Positions 28,508 to 37,588 of a stretch of 64,000 bases of DNA are shown here, piece after piece (within the stretch, counting starts at the first letter, position 1; every line of letters begins with the position of its first letter). The translations under genes were made by a program, and so were the position numbers. Below the pieces are notes generated by a model. It made no database searches, had not been told where the DNA came from, and worked only from the letters and a program-made list of their open reading frames with translations. The stretch comes from Flavobacterium agricola (GTDB taxonomy: Bacteria; Bacteroidota; Bacteroidia; Flavobacteriales; Flavobacteriaceae), in the NCBI RefSeq assembly GCF_025919725.1, contig NZ_CP081495.1, positions 2,170,001-2,234,000 of the forward strand, read 5' to 3'.

Positions 28508-29701
28508 TATTTTGTAAAAATTATAGTAGAACAATTACCACCAAATCCGAAAGAATTGGATAATACGGTTTGTATGTTTGCCGATTTAAATGTGGTTTCA
28601 GGAATTAAATGAAACTCAGGCATTGGGGTTTCAAAATTTAAATTAGGAAAGATGCATTGGTGCTGAATTGCTAAAACGCAGTAAACAGCTTCAATCGCAG
28701 CAGCAGCAGCTAACGTGTGCCCTGTAAATGCTTTGGTTGATGAAAACGGTGGTACATAATTGCCAAAAGTGCGCACTAAAGCGCGACCTTCTGATAAATC
28801 ATTATTTGGCGTTGCCGTTCCATGTACGTTTATATAATCTATTGCTTGAGGTTGCATTTCGGCAACAGCCAAAGCTTTTTCCATAGCTAAATAAGCACCT
28901 TCGCCATTTTCTGACGATGCAGTTTGATGAAAGGCATCATTTGCATTTCCGTAACCCGAAACATAAGCTAAAATTTCTTTATTATCTGCCAACGCAACAG
29001 CTTCATCTTCTAAAACCAAATAAGCAGCAGCTTCACCTAAGTTCAATCCTTTTCTGTTAGCATCAAACGGCGTATTATACGTATCAGATAAAATCATTAA
29101 GGTTTTAAACCCATTAATGGTAAATTTAGATAAAGCATCTGTTCCGCCAACAATTACGCGTGCTGCGCGCGCCTGATTTAATTAATCGGGCACCTAGCAT
29201 AATGGCATTCGCAGCCGATGAACATGCGGTAGAAATGGTGGTAACCAAACCATTTAATCCTATCAATTCCGCTATTTGATGGGTTGAATGCCCTGCATCA
29301 TGTGAAGTAATAAAACGTTGAATTTCTGGATTTTCTAAAAACTCATAAAAATATTTTTCAGTAAAATCCATTCCGCCTACGCTGGTAGATGATATAAAAG
29401 CGGTATTTCGGTTATTACAATCCGTTATTTGAGCTTGTTGTAACGCTTGCTTAACTGCATAAGCACCTAACAAAGCAGTACGAGTATAGGTATGGTTTTG
29501 GGGTAATTGTAAAGCTTGCTCTAAATCAGCATTAGTAAGTTTTACTTCGCCCACTAAAATTTCATCTTTATGGCGGGTTTCAAACAGCTTAATTTTATCA
29601 ATCCCTATTTTACCGTTTTGTAACGACTCAAAATTTTCGGCTACGGTGTTACCAATAGCCGAAATAATTCCCATGCCTGTAATAGCAACTCGTTTGCTCA
29701 T
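28507..29701 (-). pseudogene. Beta-ketoacyl-ACP synthase (FabF-like), frameshifted
   Basis: The N-terminal part (from 29701) has ITGMGIISAIGN and the active-site STACSSAANAI. The C-terminal part has NVHGTATPNND and FTGHTLAAAAA, which supply the two catalytic His, and ends FGFGGNCSTIIF. The reading frames separate at a GC-repeat (about 29158-29175, gcgtgctgcgcgcgcctg), where one base is extra or two are missing. Correcting it restores LIKSG-(3 or 4 residues)-RVIVGGTDALSK and a protein of about 397 residues. As read, no active enzyme can form because the Cys and His residues are in different frames. It is the probable catalytic partner of the chain-length-factor-like gene. Confidence 0.85.
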
Positions 29702-29707
29702 GCTTTT

Positions 29708-29965
29708 TTATTTAGTACGGTGCGTTGTAATATAGTCAGCCATGGTTGTAACCGACTGAAAAATTGTTTTTCCTTCTTTCGGATCCGTTAACTTAATCCC
29801 GTAATCTTTGTCTAATAATACAATAAGTTCTAATGCATCAATAGAATCTAATCCTAATCCATCGCCAAAAAGCGGATCGGTATCCTGAATATCAGCAACT
29901 GTAATATCTTCTAAGTTTAAAACGTCAATAATTTTCTCTTTTAATTCTGTTCTTAAATTTTCCAT
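29708..29965 (-). CDS. Acyl carrier protein (flexirubin cluster, first copy)
   Basis: 85 residues with a four-helix ACP fold. The phosphopantetheine attachment site is Ser41 in GLGLDSIDALEL. It carries growing polyene chains during elongation. It lies between the KS-like 199-residue protein and the broken ketosynthase with gaps of only a few bases. Confidence 0.93.
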   Translation of the reverse strand: MENLRTELKEKIIDVLNLEDITVADIQDTDPLFGDGLGLDSIDALELIVLLDKDYGIKLTDPKEGKTIFQSVTTMADYITTHRTK

Positions 29966-29968
29966 TTT

Positions 29969-30568
29969 TTATATAAAAAGTTTATCTAATTCGTTACGTG
30001 AATGTATTTTTTCGCCTTGCTTTTCTACTAAGTAAACAACGGCATTGTATTTATTTTCTAGTACATCAATCCAACCACAAAGTACTTTATTTACATTTTT
30101 ATGTTGTACTAAATATTCGGGATAACTGTACATTAATTTAGCATCAAAGTTTTCTGAAACAAAAAAACAACTTTCGGTTTGTAATTTATGTTTTATACTT
30201 ACTTCGCCCAAACAAATATTAGGCAAGGTATAAACAAAAACAGCCGGGCTCGGGTAATATTCTTGCTTATTCTGAATGCTTTTTTGATGCTTTAAATCAG
30301 TATCTAAACTTGCAGCGCGATTCATAAATACCAACGCAATATTTTTATCTGATTCGTTTTGTAAAATAGGCTCTGTAGCTAAAAAAGTAAGTTTACTTAA
30401 ATGATCCATTTTAAAAAATTTAGCATAATCGTAGCCTAAACTTTTATATGCATTTTTAAAAAAGCTATTTAAATCAGGGGCTGTTTCATCTTCAAAAACA
30501 ACAGTATCATTTACAACTATTTTATGCCCTTTTATTTTACAAACTTGGGTAATATATAATGAACTCAT
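29969..30568 (-). CDS. Short ketosynthase-like protein of the aryl-polyene type
   Basis: 199 residues. Its middle (MNRAASLDTDLKHQ, FVYTLPNICLGEVSIKHKL, CFFVSENFD) is reminiscent of the N-terminal half of beta-ketoacyl synthases (Ketoacyl-synt_2-like), with NICLGE where a KS would position its nucleophile region. The C-terminal catalytic half with the His residues is missing, and the product is only half the KS length. It begins with ATG and is coupled to the full KS upstream (ATGA overlap). Similar short proteins recur in aryl-polyene loci. It may be a scaffold or accessory subunit, and the assignment is moderate. Confidence 0.65.
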   Translation of the reverse strand: MSSLYITQVCKIKGHKIVVNDTVVFEDETAPDLNSFFKNAYKSLGYDYAKFFKMDHLSKLTFLATEPILQNESDKNIALVFMNRAASLDTDLKHQKSIQNKQEYYPSPAVFVYTLPNICLGEVSIKHKLQTESCFFVSENFDAKLMYSYPEYLVQHKNVNKVLCGWIDVLENKYNAVVYLVEKQGEKIHSRNELDKLFI

Positions 30569-31686
30569 AAAACAACCTTTTTTAAAAGTAACGCTGTATT
30601 ACTGCCACCAAAACCGCTGGCTGTTTTAAGCGCATAATTTATTTTTTGGGGTTGATGTGATTGCAAAACATGAATGGGTTGCGAAACACCCAAAGTTTCT
30701 AACCCTAAATTAGCCAAAGCAACATTGTTTTGCATCATTTGGCAGGTAACTAAAGTTTCTAACAAGCCAGATGCGCCCAATGTATGTCCAAAATAACCTT
30801 TTAAACTACTTACTGGCGTTTGTTGCAAATGCAACCTGTTAAACGCAATAGCTTCCATTTCATCATTGTAAATAGTTGCTGTTCCGTGCGATGATATATA
30901 ATCTATTTCAGAGCTGTTTATTTGTGCTTCTGCTAAAGCTGATTGAATGCTCTGAAATAGCCCTTCACCAGTTCTAGAAGGCCCAGAAATATGGTTGGCA
31001 TCGTTTATAGATCCGTCACCAATAATTTCAATACTATTTTCAGTAGGTTCGCCTGCTGTAACAAATGCAGCAGCAGCAGCTTCTCCTAAATTCACACCTT
31101 TTCTGTTAACATCATACGGTTTGCAAACATCCATGCTCATGGCCTGAAAGCTATTAAAACCAGAAATTACAAATTCGGTAACCTCATCAAGCGCTAAAAC
31201 ATAAACTTCGTGCATTACACCTGTAGCAATCATTCGTTTGGCAATAGCTAAAGCCAAAACACCAGAAACGCATGCGTTTGAAACAATAACAGGGCGTTTT
31301 CTGAAACCAAAATAACTTGCAAGCTGTTCGGCTAAAAACGGAATCGAAGCTTCGTCTAAATTATCTTGTTCTAAAGCTCGAATATCACCTTTTGTAGTAG
31401 AAATTATTAAGGTAGATTCTGGGTTAACCCGATGTTTTTCAATTATAGGTTGTAAAACAGCAACTGCCATTTTAAAAATGCGTGGCCAATGGCTTACATC
31501 AATCGCTTCTAATTCTTGATGCAACAAATCATCAGCAATAACCGATGCGTAATACGCCTCTAAATTACCTAAAGGTTGTTGTTTCTTAATTCCTGATTGG
31601 TAAGCCAATAAAGCATCCCAATTGGTTTGCGCATTGGCTCCAAGCGGTGATATATAATTAAAATCCTGAATATAAACCTTTTTCAT
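30565..31686 (-). CDS. Beta-ketoacyl-ACP synthase
   Basis: 373 residues with a full catalytic triad: Cys in SNACVSGVLAL, His in SSHGTATIYND and His in YFGHTLGASGLLE. The C-terminus is the usual ASGFGGSNTALLL. The ATG at 31686 (MKKVYIQDF) is chosen over one 12 codons upstream because it begins the KS fold and lies next to the thioesterase stop codon. It is an intact condensing enzyme for polyene or dialkylresorcinol chain building. It stands in the long minus-strand operon starting with DarA. Confidence 0.9.
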   Translation of the reverse strand: MKKVYIQDFNYISPLGANAQTNWDALLAYQSGIKKQQPLGNLEAYYASVIADDLLHQELEAIDVSHWPRIFKMAVAVLQPIIEKHRVNPESTLIISTTKGDIRALEQDNLDEASIPFLAEQLASYFGFRKRPVIVSNACVSGVLALAIAKRMIATGVMHEVYVLALDEVTEFVISGFNSFQAMSMDVCKPYDVNRKGVNLGEAAAAAFVTAGEPTENSIEIIGDGSINDANHISGPSRTGEGLFQSIQSALAEAQINSSEIDYISSHGTATIYNDEMEAIAFNRLHLQQTPVSSLKGYFGHTLGASGLLETLVTCQMMQNNVALANLGLETLGVSQPIHVLQSHQPQKINYALKTASGFGGSNTALLLKKVVL

Positions 31687-31687
31687 G

Positions 31688-32134
31688 TTATAAAAGCCCA
31701 ACTTTTTGTTTCCATTGCTCAAAAAACAACGGATTGGTCAATTGTAAATTTCCTTCGGTATCAATAAAAACCTGAACGGTTTCGCCCGTGCAAGCCAATT
31801 TACCTTCCGGATTAAAAATTTCGTATCTAAAAATTAACTTTGCGGCCGCCGTATTAACAAATGTAGTTTTAATTGTTGCTACATCGCCATATTTAAGCGT
31901 TAATTTATGTTCGGTGCTGGTTTTAACAATGGGCGTTGCAAAACCATGGCGTTGCACATCTAAATATGATATGCCGTGTTGCTCACCGAAAGATTCTCGG
32001 CCGTCTTCAAAATATTTAATGTAATTGCCGTGCCAAACAATACCCAACGGATCGCATTCATTAAAACGAATACGAATTTGATGTGTTCCGGTAAGGAAGG
32101 AATCGGAATTATATATGTCTTTTTTTCTTATCAT
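31688..32134 (-). CDS. 4HBT-type acyl-CoA/acyl-ACP thioesterase
   Basis: 148-residue hot-dog protein. The active-site region FNECDPLGIVWHGNYIKYFEDGRE matches the 4-hydroxybenzoyl-CoA thioesterase signature (Asp at the D-x-x-G-x-V-x-x-x-N/H position). It would release or proofread acyl intermediates. The ATG at 32134 overlaps the end of the ABC permease gene. An upstream ATG at 32206 would add an unlikely hydrophobic leader that lies inside the permease gene. Confidence 0.88.
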   Translation of the reverse strand: MIRKKDIYNSDSFLTGTHQIRIRFNECDPLGIVWHGNYIKYFEDGRESFGEQHGISYLDVQRHGFATPIVKTSTEHKLTLKYGDVATIKTTFVNTAAAKLIFRYEIFNPEGKLACTGETVQVFIDTEGNLQLTNPLFFEQWKQKVGLL

Positions 32135-33404
32135 ATAAAAAAGCCAAGCCAAGCATGGTACCAAAAAATAATAATAACAAGGCGGTTTTAGGCAAAATAT
32201 CAACAAAAGTTGCCTGACGTAAAAGTACGTCGTAAAAACTTTCTAATGCCCAATGCATGGGCGATATTTTTGCTACAAACTGCATAAAATTAGGCATGGC
32301 AAAAACCGGAATCCAAACTCCGCCAATGGCTGCTAAAATAATAGTAAAAGTTGCTCCAAACGGTGCAGCTTGTTCTTGTGTTTTAGCAATGGTACCTAAT
32401 AAAATACCCAAACCAATGGCTGCCAAACCGCTTGCCATGGCAATAAAACTTAAAGTTATAAACTGATTGTTTATTAGCAAAGCCGGTAACCCCATGTACG
32501 GAAAAACAAACTTACCAATTAAAAGCATAGCATAAAACTGCAGCAAGCTTATTAACAAATAGGTAGCTGTTTTACCAAAAATAAATATAATATTAGAAGC
32601 TGGGCTGGTTAATAACCGAATCCAAGTTCCTTGATTTTTTTCTTTTACCATGTTTATAGATAACGGAACCATGATAAAAAATATAGCAAACAACGTCCAG
32701 GCTGGTACGTTATGTTGTACGGCATTGGGCTTAGCTTGCTTGCCATAATCGGGTTCGTACTCTGTAAAACGCAAAAATGGTTCTGACGCAAACAATGGGG
32801 CTGATTCATCAGTACCTAATTGATCTTTAAATGCTTGATAAATGGTTTTGTTTTCTATCTGAGCCACCATTTTATCAATAGCATCTTTTACGCCAGATTT
32901 ATATACGTTTTGCAACGCTGGATCAAAAAACAGCTTAATCTCTTTATAATCTACAACCGTTTGCGGTTGGTTTTGAGCAGCATCTTCATCTTCTTCAGAA
33001 AAAGAAAATTCAGCCAAAATTTGATTTACGTTTTGGTTTACTTTTGCGTGCAAATCGTGCGTAAGTTGCTCTGGAATTACAATTGCAAACTGATATTGTC
33101 CTTTTTGCACCAATTGTTGGGCAATATCTTCGGTTATTGTTTGCTTATTGTGCGTGGTAACCAACTTAAAAATATTTGCTTGTTCTATTTGCTGCTGCAT
33201 CGCAAACGATAAGGAATCTTTATCGTTATCAACCCAAATTACATGAGTTAAATCGTTATGCAAGGTTTCGAAAGATGATTTTTGAATCAACGTAACCGTA
33301 ATAACCAACACAATGGGCATAATAAACAAGGTTATTAACCCACCTAAATCGCGAGAAAGCAAAAGCATTTCTTTTTTTATGGCTTGAAATAGTTTGTTAA
33401 GCAT
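32109..33404 (-). CDS. ABC-2 type transporter permease
   Basis: 431 residues. One N-terminal membrane segment (about residues 18-38) is followed by a large extracytoplasmic domain (about 40-225) and a cluster of five or six membrane segments at the C-terminus. This is the ABC2_membrane_3 architecture of lipid, drug and pigment exporters. It is paired with the ATPase gene upstream (8-base overlap). It probably exports a hydrophobic flexirubin intermediate or related lipid; the substrate is inferred from context. Confidence 0.9.
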   Translation of the reverse strand: MLNKLFQAIKKEMLLLSRDLGGLITLFIMPIVLVITVTLIQKSSFETLHNDLTHVIWVDNDKDSLSFAMQQQIEQANIFKLVTTHNKQTITEDIAQQLVQKGQYQFAIVIPEQLTHDLHAKVNQNVNQILAEFSFSEEDEDAAQNQPQTVVDYKEIKLFFDPALQNVYKSGVKDAIDKMVAQIENKTIYQAFKDQLGTDESAPLFASEPFLRFTEYEPDYGKQAKPNAVQHNVPAWTLFAIFFIMVPLSINMVKEKNQGTWIRLLTSPASNIIFIFGKTATYLLISLLQFYAMLLIGKFVFPYMGLPALLINNQFITLSFIAMASGLAAIGLGILLGTIAKTQEQAAPFGATFTIILAAIGGVWIPVFAMPNFMQFVAKISPMHWALESFYDVLLRQATFVDILPKTALLLLFFGTMLGLAFLYDKKKRHI

Positions 33405-34149
33405 CGCGTAAGTTATTTCCGGTTATGGCAATAAAAACATCTTCTATAGATTTTGCATTGGGCACGCTGGCAATTAATTGCTGCGGCGTGTTTTCACAAA
33501 AAATTTTACCTGCTTCAATAATTGCAATGCGTGTACAAAAGTTTTCGGCTTCTTTTAAATGATGCGAGGTATAAATTATGGTTGTTCCGTTGGTATTAAG
33601 CATTTTTAAAAAGGCTAAAATAGCTTGCTGAGATTGTACGTCAACCCCAACGGTTGGCTCATCTAAAAACAATATTTCGGGTTGATGTAAAATACCTGCA
33701 ATAAGGTTTACACGACGTTTCATTCCGCCCGAAAAGGTTTCTATTTTTTTATGAATAAATTTTTCTAATCCTAATTCTGTTAATAAATGCTTGGCTTGTT
33801 GCTCCAATTGTTTAGGTTTAATGCCGTACATGCTACCAAAAAACATAACATTTTCTAACGCCGTTAAGGTAGGATATAAGGCATATTCTTGCGGTACAAC
33901 ACCAATTATTTTTTTTAATTGATGCGCATTTTTTTGATAGGTTAACCCGTTAATAGTAAGTTGCCCAGCGGTAGGCTCAAACAAACCACATAACATGCTG
34001 ATTAATGTAGTTTTACCGGCGCCGTTTGGACCTAAAAGTCCAAAAATTTCGCCTTGGTTAATAGATAAACTTAAATCATTAACCGAGAAAAAATCTGCTT
34101 TGTGGTATTTTTTATACAGATTAGAAATATGTACAATTGGTATGTTCAA
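33397..34149 (-). CDS. ABC transporter ATP-binding protein
   Basis: 250 residues. Walker A is GPNGAGKTT (about residues 40-48), the signature is FSGGMKRRVN (about 139-148) and Walker B is ILFLDEPTVGVD (about 159-170). This is the CcmA/NodI-like group that energises ABC-2 permeases. It overlaps the permease gene by 8 bases and abuts the BtrH-like gene, so all belong to one transcript. Confidence 0.93.
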   Translation of the reverse strand: MNIPIVHISNLYKKYHKADFFSVNDLSLSINQGEIFGLLGPNGAGKTTLISMLCGLFEPTAGQLTINGLTYQKNAHQLKKIIGVVPQEYALYPTLTALENVMFFGSMYGIKPKQLEQQAKHLLTELGLEKFIHKKIETFSGGMKRRVNLIAGILHQPEILFLDEPTVGVDVQSQQAILAFLKMLNTNGTTIIYTSHHLKEAENFCTRIAIIEAGKIFCENTPQQLIASVPNAKSIEDVFIAITGNNLRDA

Positions 34150-34150
34150 C

Positions 34151-35146
34151 TTAAATTGCTTTTTTTAATCGTTTAAAAAAATCTTCTTCTAAATCGGCTA
34201 ATTTTAAAAGCTGATTAGATAGCGCTTGATACACGTTATCCTGATTGCTGCGTTTTTTATAAACACGGGATGCATCAACGGCAAAATCACGCCATAAATC
34301 ACCAATAATGGTCATTTCTGCCGAAAACTTTTTAAGTTCTGGATTATTTAGAATAGGAGCAGATTCGGCTAAAAAAGCCGCATAAATATAACGAAATCCG
34401 CCGCCGCCCGTTCCAATTTCTTCTTGCATACGCACCATTTGCGCCAAGTAATAATTGGCTTTTTTAGTACCTACTTTATTTGGCCATTTTACAATGCTTT
34501 TAGCTAACCATCGCATAGCTTTAACCCCAACAATAGGTACGGGCGCAAGCATATCATTACACGTTTGTTTAATGCCTTTTTTAATAGCTAAAGCCAGATT
34601 TAACGTTTCTGGAATGTAAATCGGATAATAAATATGGCCCTTAGGTGCTAAAGCTCCTTTTGCAAAACGTACACGTTCTAATTCATCTGCCGTTAAAACG
34701 GTTGATGTTTGCATTACCGGATCGCTAATTAAATAGTTGTCCCCATCTTTACCAAAAACAACCAGATTGTGGGCATTAAAATGAAAACGATATTCGTCTG
34801 GGAAATACGATAAATTGTAAACCCCAACCTGAAGCCCCGAAGGAATATTTTGTGCTAAGTTATTATCTAGCGTTTGTTTTGCTTTTTGTTTGTCTGAAAA
34901 TTTAATACGCTTAATTTTAATTCCTAAACGTTTAGCCAAGCGGTTGAAAATAAAACCAGGCATCGGACGATAGGAAATAGCAGGCGCATGGTTTACTTTT
35001 AAAAAAGGAAGGTAAAAGAAAAACAAGCCTGAACCGATACCAAAAACCATAGGTTCGCTTAAATTAATGCCTTTATTTTTTAATAGATTTGATGCTACAC
35101 CATTTTCGCAATGTGCCGCTTGATGGTGGGTAAAATCTAACTTCAT
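34151..35146 (-). CDS. BtrH N-terminal-domain protein (candidate acyltransferase)
   Basis: 331 residues. The N-terminal half matches the butirosin BtrH/papain-like fold: HCENGVASN (Cys13, the likely nucleophile), GIGSGLFFFYLP, HNLVVFGKDGDNYLISDP with a candidate catalytic His and Asp. The C-terminal half is helical (DUF4872-like). BtrH transfers an ACP-bound side chain onto an aminoglycoside. By analogy this protein could move the ACP-bound polyene onto the dialkylresorcinol hydroxyl, which would make the flexirubin ester. That role is inference; the fold assignment is reasonable. It is coupled to the small protein gene upstream by overlapping stop and start. Confidence 0.8.
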   Translation of the reverse strand: MKLDFTHHQAAHCENGVASNLLKNKGINLSEPMVFGIGSGLFFFYLPFLKVNHAPAISYRPMPGFIFNRLAKRLGIKIKRIKFSDKQKAKQTLDNNLAQNIPSGLQVGVYNLSYFPDEYRFHFNAHNLVVFGKDGDNYLISDPVMQTSTVLTADELERVRFAKGALAPKGHIYYPIYIPETLNLALAIKKGIKQTCNDMLAPVPIVGVKAMRWLAKSIVKWPNKVGTKKANYYLAQMVRMQEEIGTGGGGFRYIYAAFLAESAPILNNPELKKFSAEMTIIGDLWRDFAVDASRVYKKRSNQDNVYQALSNQLLKLADLEEDFFKRLKKAI

Positions 35147-35550
35147 TATTCGCCTTTGAAATTTAATAAATCGTTTAAGCTGATTTGAAATACATCAGCA
35201 TATTTTTGTTTGGTTTTGGTTGAAAGTTTATTGAAAACGGATGGTTTTTGGTGCCTTTTAACGCGCCAGGTCCACATTTCCATATAATCGGCTAAAGTTG
35301 CCCAATCCATGCGGCTTTTTTCCATAAAATAAACAATTGGGCTGGCTTTACCTTGTTTAACCTGATCGTTAGCAAAAGCAATACGTTCGCTAATTACAGC
35401 TAAGGTTTGGGTTTGTACTACGGTTTTCGGTTCCCAACCCGAACTAAGTTCGGTGGTGTACGATCCGTCTTCATCAACGGCATAATACAATTCTTTTATA
35501 TCGCTATTTTGTAGGCTGCTTTGGTCTTGAGGAACTTCAGATTTTTTCAT
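35146..35550 (-). CDS. Small conserved protein next to the BtrH-like gene
   Basis: 134 residues, soluble. The acidic N-terminus (about 45 residues) has AVDEDGSYTTELSSGWEPKT. The C-terminal 70 residues read like a small helical, HTH-like domain (DWATLADYMEMWTWRVKRH ... KLSTKTKQKYADVFQISLNDLLNF). The family is not recognised. Overlap with the BtrH-like start suggests it acts with that enzyme. Confidence 0.7.
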   Translation of the reverse strand: MKKSEVPQDQSSLQNSDIKELYYAVDEDGSYTTELSSGWEPKTVVQTQTLAVISERIAFANDQVKQGKASPIVYFMEKSRMDWATLADYMEMWTWRVKRHQKPSVFNKLSTKTKQKYADVFQISLNDLLNFKGE

Positions 35551-35551
35551 G

Positions 35552-36013
35552 TTATTCCGTTTTTTGTAAAAATAAATTTAAGGTTGCCGTTGCAATTTTT
35601 TGTGCGTCACAAAAACAAGTTGCATTCATGGTGCACAAGCTATAATCTTCTCCTTCAAATCGAGAAATTAGCTCGGCAGCTGTTTTTAATTGTTCTCCTT
35701 GGTTGGGCAAAGCAAAAAATTCAACCTTTTTAATGCCGCTAATAAAACCAATAACATTGGTTTTAATGTTTTCTGTAGCTATTTCAGGATTAAAATAATT
35801 TTGGCCAACAATAGCTGAACAGGTTTGCGCCATATTTTCTATCACACCAGATTCCTGAAAAATATTGTTGTGTAAAAAAATGGAATGTTCAGGAATATGG
35901 TAGCTTGTTACTACATGTTCCTGAGAAATTTCGGTAATAATATCTACCAAAAGCATGGGTTTACGATGCGGTAAATATTGCGTAATATTATAAACTTGAT
36001 GGTTTGTAGCCAT
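35552..36013 (-). CDS. ApeP/ApeI-type 3-hydroxyacyl-ACP dehydratase, copy A
   Basis: 153-residue hot-dog protein. The ITQYLPHRKPMLLVDII start is the hallmark of the aryl-polyene dehydratases. FQESGVIENMAQTCSAIVG supplies the catalytic Glu region. It is the neighbour of a second, shorter dehydratase, and the two may form a heteromeric enzyme as in aryl-polyene systems. Role: dehydrating 3-hydroxyacyl-ACP to give conjugated double bonds. Confidence 0.83.
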   Translation of the reverse strand: MATNHQVYNITQYLPHRKPMLLVDIITEISQEHVVTSYHIPEHSIFLHNNIFQESGVIENMAQTCSAIVGQNYFNPEIATENIKTNVIGFISGIKKVEFFALPNQGEQLKTAAELISRFEGEDYSLCTMNATCFCDAQKIATATLNLFLQKTE

Positions 36014-36019
36014 AAGCTG

Positions 36020-36451
36020 TTATTTTGCTAAAACGGTTTTCATTTGTGATTGCGCAACCAGCTGATTGTTACAACGGCAGGTTGTATTTACTAAGGTTAC
36101 GCCTAAAATATCGTGTAAAATTTCGACCTCGGTTATGAGTTGTTGGTTTACAGCTGGCAAGGTAAATATTTCTAATTTAGAAATAGAACCAATATAACCC
36201 GTTGGAGCAGGTTTTTGACTAATTAGATAGCTAAAACCAGTATATAATGCTACCGATTGTGCCATATGTTCTACAATACCGCCTTCTGTTAAAACCTGGT
36301 TTTGAACAAAAATGTTTTGAGCTGAAATGGTTAAGGCAACTTTAACATAATGTTCTTTATACGCCAACAACGCATCAACCATAATAATTGGTTCGCGCTG
36401 CGGAATGCATTTTTTAATAGTTTGGCTGTCGGAAATAGGTAATGAAATCAT
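36020..36451 (-). CDS. ApeP/ApeI-type 3-hydroxyacyl-ACP dehydratase, copy B
   Basis: 143 residues with the same layout as the next gene: IPQREPIIMVDALL, then LTEGGIVEHMAQSVALYTG. The PHR of copy A is PQR here, so the first His is replaced by Gln. The Glu-containing helix is kept. This asymmetry would fit a catalytic/non-catalytic pair. It sits between the DarB-like gene and copy A with 1- and 6-base gaps. Confidence 0.82.
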   Translation of the reverse strand: MISLPISDSQTIKKCIPQREPIIMVDALLAYKEHYVKVALTISAQNIFVQNQVLTEGGIVEHMAQSVALYTGFSYLISQKPAPTGYIGSISKLEIFTLPAVNQQLITEVEILHDILGVTLVNTTCRCNNQLVAQSQMKTVLAK

Positions 36452-36452
36452 T

Positions 36453-37588
36453 TTAAACTACGGTTAAATAAGCATATGCGTAAGAAAAACGTCCACTTTC
36501 TGGAACCGAGCACATAATGCGATCGCCTTTTTTAAGTTTGCCCGAATGATACAATTCGTCTAACATTAAAAAGATTGAGGCAGAACCAACATTACCTACA
36601 TGAGCTAGATTCATAAACCATTTATCTTTGGTTATTTCTAAACCCGCATCAACAAATCCGTTATATAATCCGTCAACAAAAAAATGTGACGAAACGTGAG
36701 GTAAAAAATAATCTATTTCGTTTGGAGTAATTTGGTGCTTTTCCATGGCAATTGCCATGCTTTCTACTCCTTTTTTTAAGATATGAGCATCTAAAATTTT
36801 CACATCTTGTTTGATAGAAAAAATAGATTGTTCCAACCATTCGTTAGGTTGGTAATCGCTCCAAGGTTTAATAGATCCGTCTTCAAGCTTGTCACCTCCT
36901 GCGTACATACGCAAGCTTCTAGTTCGTACGCGTACGAAAAAGATTCCATCCAATTAATTTCTAAGTTTAGCGCTCCGGTTGGTTGTGATTCTAACAACAC
37001 AGCACCGGCACCATCAGACAGCATCCAACGTAAAAAATCTTTTTTAAAGGCAATTATAGGTTGCTCTTCAATGTTTTTCAGGTTTTCAATTTCTGCTTCA
37101 AACTTTCCGGCTTGCATCCAAGGAGAAACACGTTCTGAGCCGGTACAAACTGCATTTCTGGCCATATCTGACTTAACAGCCATATATCCGTATTTTAACG
37201 CATTCATTCCAGACACACAAACACCAGATGAAGAATTTATTTCCATGCTTTTACCGCCTAAAACACCATGAACCATTGCTGCGTGCGACGGTAAAAGTTG
37301 ATCTGGCGTTGAAGTTCCGCACGAAAGCACATCGATATCGGTAACGGCAAAGGAATTTGAAAATAAATTTTTAATAGCAAGTGCTGTTAAATCAGCATTG
37401 GTATGCGTAGGTTTACCTGCTGCATCTAATGCATAATAACGAGTTGTTATTTTATTGTTTCGTAAAATTAATCTACGGGCTTTAGAATTTGTATCGTTAA
37501 TTTTACCTAAAATATCTTCCATTTCATCATTAGAAATAGGTTTGTTAGGTAAGCATTTAGCAATATTAGTGATGTAAACTTTATTCAT
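36453..37588 (-). pseudogene. darB: DarB-like ketoacyl synthase III, frameshifted
   Basis: Thiolase-fold KAS III relative. Part one (from 37588) contains the nucleophile Cys124 in SSGVCVSGMNALKYG. Part two contains LPHVSSHFF and NLAHVGNVGSASIF with the His and Asn pair. The frames separate near 36903-36915, between ELEAC and MYAGGDK. One base missing (or two extra) accounts for it; repair gives about 378 residues. DarB in the dialkylresorcinol pathway condenses and cyclises two beta-ketoacyl chains, with DarA then aromatising (established for characterised Dar systems). The assignment rests on pairing with DarA, whose stop codon overlaps this ATG. Confidence 0.85.
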
